A stretch of DNA of 64,000 bases from Sphingomonas sp. (GTDB taxonomy: Bacteria > Pseudomonadota > Alphaproteobacteria > Sphingomonadales > Sphingomonadaceae): NCBI RefSeq assembly GCF_019635455.1, contig NZ_JAHBZJ010000004.1, positions 186,001 to 250,000 on the forward strand. Direction: 5' to 3'. Below, one piece after another: positions 39,687 to 46,226 of the stretch. Under the pieces are notes generated by a model. That model was not told the origin of the DNA and made no database searches. It saw nothing but the letters and a program-made list of their open reading frames with translations. A program made the position numbers and the translations under genes. Every line of letters begins with the position of its first letter. The first letter of the stretch is position 1.

Positions 39687-40276
39687 CCGCGCCCGACGAG
39701 ACGATGCGCGCGGTGGAAGCGGTGTTGTTCGCCGCCGACGCGCCGATGACGGTCGCGGATCTGCGCGCCTATGTGGGCGAAGAGGCCGATTTGCCCGCCG
39801 CGCTGGCGGCGCTGGCGACGGACTATGCCGGACGGGGCATCGAGCTGGTCGAGCGAGGCGGTCGCTGGCATTTCCAGACGGCGTCCGATCTGGCCAATTT
39901 CCTGCGGCGCGACCGGGAGGACAGTCGCAAGCTTTCCCGCGCGGGGATCGAGACGCTGGCGATCATCGCCTATCATGAACCGGTCACGCGCGCGGAAATC
40001 GAATCGATCCGCGGCGTCCAGATCAGCAAGGGGACGCTCGACGTGCTGATGGAGGCGGGGTGGATCCGCCCGGCGGGCCGGCGGGAGGTGCCGGGGCGTC
40101 CGCTGCTGTTCGCCACGACGCCCGAATTCCTCACCCATTTCGGCCTGTCGAGCCGTCGCGATCTCCCCGGAATCGACGATCTGCGCGCGGCCGGGCTGCT
40201 CGATCCGGTCGATCTCGCCTTCGATGCGGCGCAATCCGATGCCGAGGCGGTGGAAACCGCCGACGAAGACGACTAG
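39683..40276 (+). CDS. scpB: Segregation and condensation protein ScpB
   Basis: A 197-residue tandem winged-helix protein that dimerises on ScpA. The first domain starts VEAVLFAADAPMTVADLR; the second has LSRAGIETLAIIAYHEPVTRAE and GRREVPGRPLLFATTPEFL. The C-terminal tail is acidic. ATGA overlap with scpA. Confidence 0.93.
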   Translation: MTAPDETMRAVEAVLFAADAPMTVADLRAYVGEEADLPAALAALATDYAGRGIELVERGGRWHFQTASDLANFLRRDREDSRKLSRAGIETLAIIAYHEPVTRAEIESIRGVQISKGTLDVLMEAGWIRPAGRREVPGRPLLFATTPEFLTHFGLSSRRDLPGIDDLRAAGLLDPVDLAFDAAQSDAEAVETADEDD

Positions 40277-40303
40277 ATAAGACCGGAATCAAGGAGACGT
40301 TCG

Positions 40304-40543
40304 ATGGGTAGTTTCAGCCTGATGCACTGGCTGGTCTTGGGTGTGATCGCGATCCTGCTGCTCGGTGGCGGGCGGTTCTCCAACATGATGGGTGACGTCG
40401 CCAAGGGTATCAAGCAGTTCAAGAAGGGCATGGCCGAGGATGACGAGGCCGCACAGAAGCCCGCGGAGATCGAGGCGAAGCGCGTCAGTGACCCGCAGCC
40501 CCAGGCGCAGACCGAAGCGCGTCCGGCGCACGAAGAACGCTGA
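40304..40543 (+). CDS. tatA: Sec-independent translocase subunit TatA
   Basis: A 79-residue protein: short N-terminus GSFSLMHW, one membrane helix (about residues 8-20, [14 protein letters not shown]), then an amphipathic helix with [13 protein letters not shown] and a charged tail. It forms the pore-like oligomer of Tat export. AAGGAG upstream gives a good ribosome site. The DUF1501 protein in this window is a likely client. Confidence 0.92.
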   Translation: MGSFSLMHWLVLGVIAILLLGGGRFSNMMGDVAKGIKQFKKGMAEDDEAAQKPAEIEAKRVSDPQPQAQTEARPAHEER

Positions 40544-40586
40544 TCCCTTGCACCCGGCGCGCCGGGTGGCGGAGTAGTCCGACCCT

Positions 40587-41036
40587 ATGCTCGATTTCAA
40601 CGCGCCCGAATTTCTGGTGGTGGCGATCGTCGCCCTGCTGGTGATCGGGCCAAAGGACCTGCCGCGTGCGATGCGCTTTGTCGGCCAGTGGGTCGGCAAG
40701 GCGCGCCGCGTCGCCGGCCAGTTCCGCGCCGGTCTCGACACCATGGTTCGCGAGGCCGAACTGGCCGAGATGGAAAAGAAATGGGCCGAGGAAAATGCGC
40801 GCATCATGCGCGAGCATCCGCCCGAGGCGATGCTGCCCGCCCCGGTCGATGGCCCGGGGGGTGTCCCTGCCGACCCGGTGGCGTCCGATCCGGCCGGGGC
40901 CGGTGAGGACAAGGGGCCGGTGCTGACCACGCCGCCGGTTCTGAAGGAGGATGCGGTAGGGGACGTCCCTGCTCCGGCCGATCCCGAACCCGCAGCCAAG
41001 CCCGCGCGCAAGCCCCGCAAGAAAGCCGCATCGTGA
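40587..41036 (+). CDS. tatB: Sec-independent translocase subunit TatB
   Basis: A 149-residue protein with a short membrane helix (FLVVAIVALLVIGPKDLP; the Gly-Pro kink is typical), then an amphipathic helix LPRAMRFVGQWVGKARRVA and a long disordered, Pro/Ala-rich tail ending in a Lys/Arg-rich segment. Forms the substrate receptor with TatC. GTGA overlap with tatC. Confidence 0.92.
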   Translation: MLDFNAPEFLVVAIVALLVIGPKDLPRAMRFVGQWVGKARRVAGQFRAGLDTMVREAELAEMEKKWAEENARIMREHPPEAMLPAPVDGPGGVPADPVASDPAGAGEDKGPVLTTPPVLKEDAVGDVPAPADPEPAAKPARKPRKKAAS

Positions 41037-41812
41037 ACGACGATGAACTGGAAGGAACCGAAGCGCCGTTGCTCGAACATCTGATCGAGCTTCGCCGGCG
41101 CCTGCTCTATTGCGTGGCGACGCTGGTGGTTACCTTCGCCGTCGCCTTTTATTTCGCGAAACCGATTTTCGGCTTTCTGGTGCATCCGCTGGCCGAGGCG
41201 GGGCAGAACAAGCTGATCTACACCCAGATTTTCGAGGCGTTTCTGGTGCAGATCAAGGTCGCGTTCTTTGCGGCGATGATGGTCTCGTTTCCGGTGATCG
41301 CGAACCAGCTGTGGCAGTTCGTCGCGCCCGGCCTGTACAAGCGCGAGAAGCGGGCGTTGCTGCCCTTTCTCTTCGCCACGCCGATCCTGTTCATGCTGGG
41401 GGCGGCGATGGCCTATTTCGTCGCCATCCCGGTGGCGCTCAAATTCCTGCTGGGCATGCAGGGGGATCTGGGCGGTGGCGTGACGCAGGAAGCATTGCCG
41501 GCGGTGGGGAATTACCTCACCTTCGTCATGCAGTTCCTGTTCGCCTTTGGCATCTCGTTCCTGCTGCCGGTGCTGCTGATGCTGCTCGAGCGCTCGGGAA
41601 TCGTGACGTTCGAGCAGTTGAAGGGCGCGTGGCGCTATGCCGTGGTTGCCGCGTTCGCGATCGCGGCGGTGCTGACGCCGCCCGATATCGGGTCGCAGCT
41701 GTTGCTCGCCTTCCCGCTTTGCGGCCTTTATCTGCTGTCGCTGGTCGCGATCTGGTTCACCCGACGCCGCCGTGAAAAAGATGCGGCGGCCGAAGCCGCC
41801 GCCGAAGGTTAA
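41033..41812 (+). CDS. tatC: Sec-independent translocase subunit TatC
   Basis: A 259-residue six-helix membrane protein. APLLEHLIELRRRLL is the cytoplasmic N-terminal signal-binding block, FSPVV-equivalent ANQLWQFVAPGLYKREKR follows, and the C-terminal half has LTPPDIGSQLLLAFPL. It recognises twin-arginine signals. Starts with GTG inside the tatB stop; convergent with the entericidin gene 17 bases on. Confidence 0.95.
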   Translation: MNDDELEGTEAPLLEHLIELRRRLLYCVATLVVTFAVAFYFAKPIFGFLVHPLAEAGQNKLIYTQIFEAFLVQIKVAFFAAMMVSFPVIANQLWQFVAPGLYKREKRALLPFLFATPILFMLGAAMAYFVAIPVALKFLLGMQGDLGGGVTQEALPAVGNYLTFVMQFLFAFGISFLLPVLLMLLERSGIVTFEQLKGAWRYAVVAAFAIAAVLTPPDIGSQLLLAFPLCGLYLLSLVAIWFTRRRREKDAAAEAAAEG

Positions 41813-41829
41813 TCGACTCGTTCGACGGG

Positions 41830-41964
41830 TTATTTGGCGCCGTCGGCCGTCTTGGCGACTGTATCGCCCGCCGAGGACACGTCCTTGCCGATCCCCTCGA
41901 CCGTGTTGCAGGCCGAAAGGGCGAGGCCGCCCGCGACCAGTGCGAGTGCAAGAAACTTACGCAT
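41830..41964 (-). CDS. Entericidin-like small lipoprotein
   Basis: A 44-residue lipoprotein: MRKFLALALVAGG, lipobox LSAC, then the NTVEGIGKDVSSAGD block characteristic of EcnA/EcnB. Such proteins are small envelope lipoproteins often raised in stress or stationary phase. GGAG lies 8 bases before the ATG. A GGAAC box at 42020-42024 on this strand has CATT 17 bases on, a weak sigma-EcfG match only. Confidence 0.85.
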   Translation of the reverse strand: MRKFLALALVAGGLALSACNTVEGIGKDVSSAGDTVAKTADGAK

Positions 41965-42060
41965 CGTCAAATCTCCATCACGAAGCTGCGAACGATCCAA
42001 TGTTCGACGCACGGGATTCGTTCCGCATCCGTTGTGGTGCGTCAAGCTATTGGCTGCGGG

Positions 42061-42163
42061 AAAAGTATAGGCCCGGAAGCGTCACCGGGGGGGGGAGGGT
42101 TGACGCTTCCGGGCCTGTGTCTTGGATAGCGAGAGCGGGGGGGCAAAAGGTCACTATCCGAAG
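42061..42163 (-). ncRNA. Candidate C-rich stress small RNA, GsrN-like
   Basis: About 100 bases on the minus strand, starting 6-8 bases after a perfect sigma-EcfG promoter. Hairpin 1: CUUCGGAUAG pairs with CUAUCCAAG (one bulged C), loop about 24 bases with seven consecutive C (42137-42143). Hairpin 2: 15-bp perfect stem, GGCCCGGAAGCGTCA (42070-42084 on plus) with TGACGCTTCCGGGCC (42101-42115), loop with nine consecutive C preceded by ACCCU. On the minus strand it ends TATACTTTT, so hairpin 2 also works as a terminator. In Caulobacter, GsrN is a sigma-T-dependent RNA with a poly-C loop that pairs with G-rich mRNA leaders. Here promoter, loops, terminator and location in the stress locus all agree. 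Seen: structure and promoter; inferred: identity and function. Confidence 0.7.
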
Positions 42164-42168
42164 AGCAG

Positions 42169-42193
42169 AACGTGGCACTGGCTCCGGGGTTCC
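42169..42193 (-). promoter_or_regulatory. Perfect sigma-EcfG promoter for the candidate small RNA
   Basis: On the minus strand GGAAC (42193-42189), 16 bases, then CGTT (42172-42169). This equals the published alphaproteobacterial EcfG consensus GGAAC-N16/17-CGTT with no mismatch. It lies 31 bases after the phyP stop, pointing away from phyP into non-coding sequence, so it cannot serve phyP. Confidence 0.75.
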
Positions 42194-42223
42194 GTCCCGC
42201 CGCGAATTATTTTCGATTTTTTT

Positions 42224-43810
42224 TCAGGTCCGGCCGGAAATGGCGATCGGCACCTCGAACGCGCCGACCAGCGGCGCGTGATGGAGGCGGGTGCGCAGCT
42301 GGCGGACCAGCCCGCCGATCACGCGGCCATAGCGCGTTTCGCTCAACCGGCTGAACGCCTCGCCCTCGATCAATGCGGGGGAACTGATCCGCAGGATGGC
42401 CTGGCCGGGTTCGGCGGCGACTTCCTTCACCGACACGTTGATCTGTGCCGCGGGGCTGACGCTGATCGCCAGTTCGATCATCTCGGTCACCAGAAACGCG
42501 ATCGCCACCGCCGAATCCTGGGAAACGAGCACGGGTTCAAGGTCGAGAATGATGCCGATCTGTGCTCCGTCGGCCGCAGTCGCGCGGATGTTGGAGGCAA
42601 GTTCGCCGATGACCGGCCTCAGTTCGATCCCGCGGGTTTCCTCGAACCCGGCATAATGGTTGCGCTGAACCACCGCGAGCGCATCGACACGCCGCTGGAT
42701 CGACGCATAGGCGGCAAGCGCGTCCGGCCCGTTCGCACTGCGCGCGTGCAGGTTGATGAGGCTGGCGATGACCTGAAGGTTGTTCTTGACCCGGTGGTGG
42801 ACCTCGCGGGTCAACTTGGTCTGGCGAGAGAGACCCTCGGCAAGCTCGCGCTCGTGCAGCTGGACGGTGCTGCTCAACTCGCGAAACGTATCGCCCAGGT
42901 CGCGGATTTCCTGGGCGGCGATGTCGTGGCCGGACACCGGGTCGATCAGCTCGCCGGGCTGATAGGCACCCACCGTGCGGCGGAGCCGTCGCAGCGGGCG
43001 GATCAGCAGCCGATCGACCACGAACCACGCGATCGCCACGGCGAGCAGCCACATCAGAAAGGGCGAGATCGCGGCGATGACCAGCGACGAGGTGATGGGG
43101 GCGCTGGCGACCGACATTTCAAGCTTCAGGCCGTAGACGTCCAGATCGACCGTCTGGCTTTCATGCCGTTCGATCACCCGATCGTGCTTCAGCTCGCGCA
43201 GCGCCAGCGATCCGCCGTCGCCGACCAGCAGGATGCCGTGATCGCGCAGCGTCGCACTTGGTTCGGCGGCGCTGGTGAGAAAGCTGACCGGGAAAAAGGC
43301 GCGTGCGACATGACCCGTGGTGCCGGCGGCCTCGATCTGGAGGCCCGCCCCGGGGATCACGCGGACTATCGTCTGGCCTGGAGCCAGTCGCGCGCCCGTG
43401 GCCTGGCGAAGGGGTACGCCGCAGAGGAGTCGGCGATCGGGATCGACGATCGAATAGCGCAATCCGGCGCTTGCCTGCGGTTCGAAAATGCCGGCCAGCC
43501 GCCCGCAATTGGGAACGCCGTCACGCGTCACCGGTAACGCGCCGCGCAATTCGCGTAATTCCCATGCCAGTTCGCCGCGCAGCGACCGGGCGGATTCGCT
43601 GATCGCGATGCGCAGCCTGGCGCGGACCTCCTGATCGGCGATGCGATTGGTCTGGACGGAGGCGAAAAAGGCGACGAGCGCGAGCGGTAGCAGCCCGGCG
43701 CTGAGGATGAGAAGAACCTTGGCGCCGGTCGGCAGGCCGGTCACGCGCGACATCGCGGCCGCCCCGGGCCGGCGTGTTACGGATTCACCATCAGACTGGA
43801 CCTCGTCCAT
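42224..43810 (-). CDS. phyP: PhyP-like HisKA_2 sensor protein, probable PhyR phosphatase
   Basis: A 528-residue membrane sensor. Helices at about 31-52 and 241-265 flank a periplasmic sensor domain; a HAMP-like linker (RLLIRPLRRLRRTV) leads to the dimerisation helix with EVHHRVKNNLQVIASLINLH, His at 338/339, the HisKA_2 phosphoacceptor. The ATPase domain is degenerate: the expected NELxTNAxKH box is replaced by VTEMIELAISVSP (441-453), and no DxGxG is present near 473-485, where ISSPALIEGEAF stands. So it should not autophosphorylate. This agrees with Sphingomonas PhyP, reported to act as a PhyR phosphatase. It is 11 bases after nepR on the same strand. Confidence 0.8.
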   Translation of the reverse strand: MDEVQSDGESVTRRPGAAAMSRVTGLPTGAKVLLILSAGLLPLALVAFFASVQTNRIADQEVRARLRIAISESARSLRGELAWELRELRGALPVTRDGVPNCGRLAGIFEPQASAGLRYSIVDPDRRLLCGVPLRQATGARLAPGQTIVRVIPGAGLQIEAAGTTGHVARAFFPVSFLTSAAEPSATLRDHGILLVGDGGSLALRELKHDRVIERHESQTVDLDVYGLKLEMSVASAPITSSLVIAAISPFLMWLLAVAIAWFVVDRLLIRPLRRLRRTVGAYQPGELIDPVSGHDIAAQEIRDLGDTFRELSSTVQLHERELAEGLSRQTKLTREVHHRVKNNLQVIASLINLHARSANGPDALAAYASIQRRVDALAVVQRNHYAGFEETRGIELRPVIGELASNIRATAADGAQIGIILDLEPVLVSQDSAVAIAFLVTEMIELAISVSPAAQINVSVKEVAAEPGQAILRISSPALIEGEAFSRLSETRYGRVIGGLVRQLRTRLHHAPLVGAFEVPIAISGRT

Positions 43811-43821
43811 GATGGGGCGGG

Positions 43822-43989
43822 TTAATCGAGCTTTCGCAGAAGGTCGAGCAGATCGTCAGGCACCTGTTCCTCGGCGGCGTCCTGATAGACACGGCGCAGA
43901 GCATCGCCGATATTGCGATCGCTACGTTTGGCCATTCCGCCGCCAGTCCGCTCCAGCGGTTCCTTCTTCTTCTCTTCGGCCGAACGCAC
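43822..43989 (-). CDS. nepR: NepR anti-sigma factor
   Basis: A 55-residue anti-sigma factor that holds EcfG until phosphorylated PhyR captures it. The conserved helices are IGDALRRVYQDAA and VPDDLLDLLRKLD, ending at the C-terminus, preceded by a charged disordered stretch. There is no ATG in a sensible place upstream; I chose GTG at 43989 because GAGGGGG lies 5 bases before it. An in-frame ATG at about 43911 would remove part of the N-terminus. A GGAAC-N16-GGTT box at 44110-44086 may drive nepR-phyP. Confidence 0.85.
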   Translation of the reverse strand: MRSAEEKKKEPLERTGGGMAKRSDRNIGDALRRVYQDAAEEQVPDDLLDLLRKLD

Positions 43990-44085
43990 GTCGTCCCCCT
44001 CGTTGCCCGATACGGGCAAATGCACAAAAAGCCGGCGCCGACAAGCGGCCGGGAGCGCGATAGCGATTACCGCGCGTGGGCATGA

Positions 44086-44110
44086 AACCATTTCGCGCGT
44101 CGTTTGTTCC
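44086..44110 (-). promoter_or_regulatory. Candidate sigma-EcfG promoter for nepR-phyP
   Basis: Minus strand GGAAC (44110-44106), 16 bases, GGTT (44089-44086): one mismatch to the GGAAC-N16/17-CGTT consensus. It would start RNA near 44078, about 90 bases before the nepR GTG. Autoregulation of nepR by EcfG is usual in this pathway. Confidence 0.5.
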
Positions 44111-44218
44111 ACAGGCGATGCGAATTCCGGGGAGGGGCTTCTTCGGACCGCAGCATGCTTGCAAAGTTGCGATCCCGTAATCATCAACGCGGGAACCGCC
44201 GAAGGAGAATATGTACCT

Positions 44219-45022
44219 ATGTCGCTTGGACAGCAGCTCGCGCCCCATCTTCCATTCCTGCGCCGCTACGGACGTGCGCTGACGGGCAGCCAGGCGGAAG
44301 GCGATCGTTATGTACGCGCGACGCTGGAAGCGATCGTCGCCGCGCCGGAGGAGTTTCCGCGTGAGGTCGATCCGCGCCTCGGCCTTTATCGCACCTTCCA
44401 GGCAATCTGGGGATCGACCCATCTCGACGAACGCGAGGGGCTGATCGAACCGACCGGAAACGAGAGCGAGGCGATCGCGCGCGCGCGCCTTTCCCGGCTG
44501 GCGCCTCGATCGCGCCAGGCGCTGCTGCTGACCGCGATGGAGGGATTCACCACCGAAGACGCGGCCTATCTGCTGGAAGAGTCGGCGGATTCGGTCGAAA
44601 CCCTGGTCGCGGAGGCCTTGTCCGAAATCGACAAGCAGACCCGCGCCCGCGTCCTCATCATCGAGGACGAGCCGCTGATCGCCATGGATCTCGAAACGAT
44701 CGTTCGCGATCAGGGCCATGAAGTCACCGGCGTCGCCGTCACCCGGGACGAGGCGGTGGCGCTGGCGATGGAGGACCGGCCCGGCCTGGTCCTTGCCGAC
44801 ATTCAGCTGGCCGACGACAGTTCGGGGATCGATGCGGTCAAGGATATCCTGGCGCAGTTCAGCGTGCCGGTCATCTTCATCACCGCCTTCCCGGAGCGGC
44901 TGCTGACCGGCGAGCGGCCGGAACCGACCTTCCTGATCACCAAGCCGTTCCAGCGCGCGACGGTGAAGGCCGCGATCAGCCAGGCGTTGTTTTTCGACGA
45001 GACCACGGTTCCCGCCGACTGA
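44219..45022 (+). CDS. phyR: PhyR, general stress response anti-anti-sigma response regulator
   Basis: A 267-residue protein with the inverted PhyR layout: a sigma-like domain first (residues 1-135, including LSRLAPRSRQALLLTAMEGF and AYLLEESADSVETLV), then a receiver domain (143-267). RVLIIEDEPLIAMDLE supplies the acidic pocket, D194 in LADIQLAD is the phosphoacceptor, and K in LITKPF closes the site. On phosphorylation the sigma-like part binds NepR and frees EcfG. The start is ATG 44219 with AAGGAGAA at 44202-44209; an out-of-frame ATG precedes it at 44211. It is divergent from nepR across about 230 bases. Confidence 0.93.
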   Translation: MSLGQQLAPHLPFLRRYGRALTGSQAEGDRYVRATLEAIVAAPEEFPREVDPRLGLYRTFQAIWGSTHLDEREGLIEPTGNESEAIARARLSRLAPRSRQALLLTAMEGFTTEDAAYLLEESADSVETLVAEALSEIDKQTRARVLIIEDEPLIAMDLETIVRDQGHEVTGVAVTRDEAVALAMEDRPGLVLADIQLADDSSGIDAVKDILAQFSVPVIFITAFPERLLTGERPEPTFLITKPFQRATVKAAISQALFFDETTVPAD

Positions 45023-45069
45023 GTTCCATTTCTTACGGAGCCAAAACGGTTTTCGCGTGTTGATGCAAC

Positions 45070-45207
45070 ATGGCTGATCCAAACGAACCGATTCATATCG
45101 AAACCGATCGCGCGCGCGCCGGCGCCACGCCCCATATGACCCGTTATATCCTGGCGGTGTCGCTGGTGCTGATCTGCATCATCTACGCCGTCTATCTCGC
45201 GCTTTGA
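45070..45207 (+). CDS. 45-residue single-pass membrane protein between phyR and ecfG
   Basis: A short ORF in the phyR-ecfG gap. An acidic, soluble N-terminus (MADPNEPIHIETDRARAG) precedes a C-terminal hydrophobic helix (about residues 25-45, YILAVSLVLICIIYAVYLAL) that ends at the last codon, so it looks tail-anchored. Codon third positions are GC-rich like real genes here. There is no good ribosome site; GGAGC at 45037-45041 with TGTT 16 bases on is a loose EcfG-like box that would give a nearly leaderless RNA. I do not recognise the family. Possible roles include a small regulator or an envelope stress peptide. Confidence 0.5.
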   Translation: MADPNEPIHIETDRARAGATPHMTRYILAVSLVLICIIYAVYLAL

Positions 45208-45288
45208 CAGGCGCTGGACTGGCGCATGCGACCCGCCTATTTATCTGAAAAGGCGTCGCCTTCTGCGGGCCTAGCCGAACGGAACCGA

Positions 45289-45918
45289 ATGACCGACACC
45301 GACCAGCAAGCGGACCAGGAACAGCCCGTCGAGCATGTTTCGCTCTCCGACCCGGAGTTCAAGAAACAGCTCGCGACGGTGATCCCGCACCTGCGTGCGT
45401 TCGGCCGTTCCCTGTCGGGAAGCCGTGATGTCGCCGACGATCTGGTGCAGGAAACGCTGCTCAAGGCGTGGGCGGCGCGCAAGCGGTTCCAGGCGGGGAC
45501 GAACATGCGCGCCTGGACGTTCATCATCCTGCGCAACCTGTATCTCAGCCAGATGCGGCGTGCGCGGTTCAAGGGCGAATGGGACGATCTGGTCGCCGAT
45601 CGCCTTCTGGCCGCGCCGGCCAGCCAGGATCGTCACGTCGATCTGGCCGACATGCAGCGCGCTCTGCTCCATCTGCCGCAACCACAGCGCGAGGCGCTGA
45701 TCCTCGTCGGTGCGGGCGGCTTCGCCTATGAGGAGGCGGCCGAAATCTGTGGCGTCGCGGTGGGGACGATCAAGAGCCGGGTGGCGCGGGGCCGCGTCGC
45801 GCTGGAGGCGTTGATGACCGACGGCGCGCTGCCCGCGCGCAGCGAAAGCGAGAGTGACGGACGCAGCGCGCTCGATACGATCATGCAGGAAGTGGATGAA
45901 TTGAGCCGCGATCGATAG
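45289..45918 (+). CDS. ecfG: General stress response ECF sigma factor EcfG
   Basis: A 209-residue ECF sigma factor of the EcfG group. Region 2 runs about 30-95 (RSLSGSRDVADDLVQETLLKAW, quoted in part, and RAWTFIILRNLYLSQMRRARF), region 4 about 125-180 (LPQPQREALILVGAGGFAYEEAAEICGV, in part, and VGTIKSRVARGRVAL). It redirects RNA polymerase to GGAAC/CGTT promoters. The ATG at 45289 is preferred; the 21 codons upstream look non-coding. Convergent with the second nepR-like gene. Confidence 0.92.
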   Translation: MTDTDQQADQEQPVEHVSLSDPEFKKQLATVIPHLRAFGRSLSGSRDVADDLVQETLLKAWAARKRFQAGTNMRAWTFIILRNLYLSQMRRARFKGEWDDLVADRLLAAPASQDRHVDLADMQRALLHLPQPQREALILVGAGGFAYEEAAEICGVAVGTIKSRVARGRVALEALMTDGALPARSESESDGRSALDTIMQEVDELSRDR

Positions 45919-45971
45919 CCGTTCGGGCGCCAGATTTGGTGTGGCGTCCCGGCTGAATCTGCCGACAATCC

Positions 45972-46157
45972 CTAGTTACGACGGCTCGTGGTTTCACCGT
46001 TGAGGCGTCGCAGCATCTGCGCCATATCGTCAGGCAGACCCTGGTCGCGGTCATAGGCATCGCGCAGCACCACGCCGATCGCATCCGACGCACGCGGCAT
46101 CTCGACGCGATACTCGCAACTGCCTCGGGAGCCGTTCAGGGTGGAATTGCGAACCAT
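45972..46157 (-). CDS. Second NepR-like anti-sigma factor
   Basis: A 61-residue protein with the NepR pattern: AIGVVLRDAYDRDQGLPDDM then AQMLRRLNGE, matching the G-xx-LR-xx-Y ... PDD-xxx-(L/M)LR-(K/R)L(D/N) shape of the NepR at 43822-43989. The N-terminus is unrelated. Start is uncertain: ATG 46157 would be nearly leaderless given the promoter at 46190-46166; ATG 46100 gives 42 residues with a 60-base leader. It faces ecfG tail to tail, so it may bind EcfG or another sigma factor and temper the response. Confidence 0.75.
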   Translation of the reverse strand: MVRNSTLNGSRGSCEYRVEMPRASDAIGVVLRDAYDRDQGLPDDMAQMLRRLNGETTSRRN

Positions 46158-46165
46158 GGCTCTTA

Positions 46166-46190
46166 AACGAGCAACCCGCAAAATCGTTGC
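46166..46190 (-). promoter_or_regulatory. Candidate sigma-EcfG promoter for the second nepR-like gene
   Basis: Minus strand GCAAC (46190-46186), 16 bases, CGTT (46169-46166): one mismatch in the -35 box of the EcfG consensus, exact spacing. A start of RNA near 46159 would leave almost no leader for an ATG at 46157. Confidence 0.5.
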
Positions 46191-46226
46191 TTGACATCAA
46201 GCCTTTGCTGCGGGTTGAGCGATGTT

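Noticed and set aside
42000..42024. An EcfG-type promoter for the entericidin gene (GGAAC at 42020-42024)
   Set aside because: At the right spacing only CATT is found, not CGTT, so it fails the consensus.
42070..42115. The 15-bp hairpin as nothing more than a phyP terminator
   Set aside because: It could terminate phyP read-through, but it lies over 100 bases after the stop, behind a perfect promoter and a second C-loop hairpin. A separate small RNA explains more.
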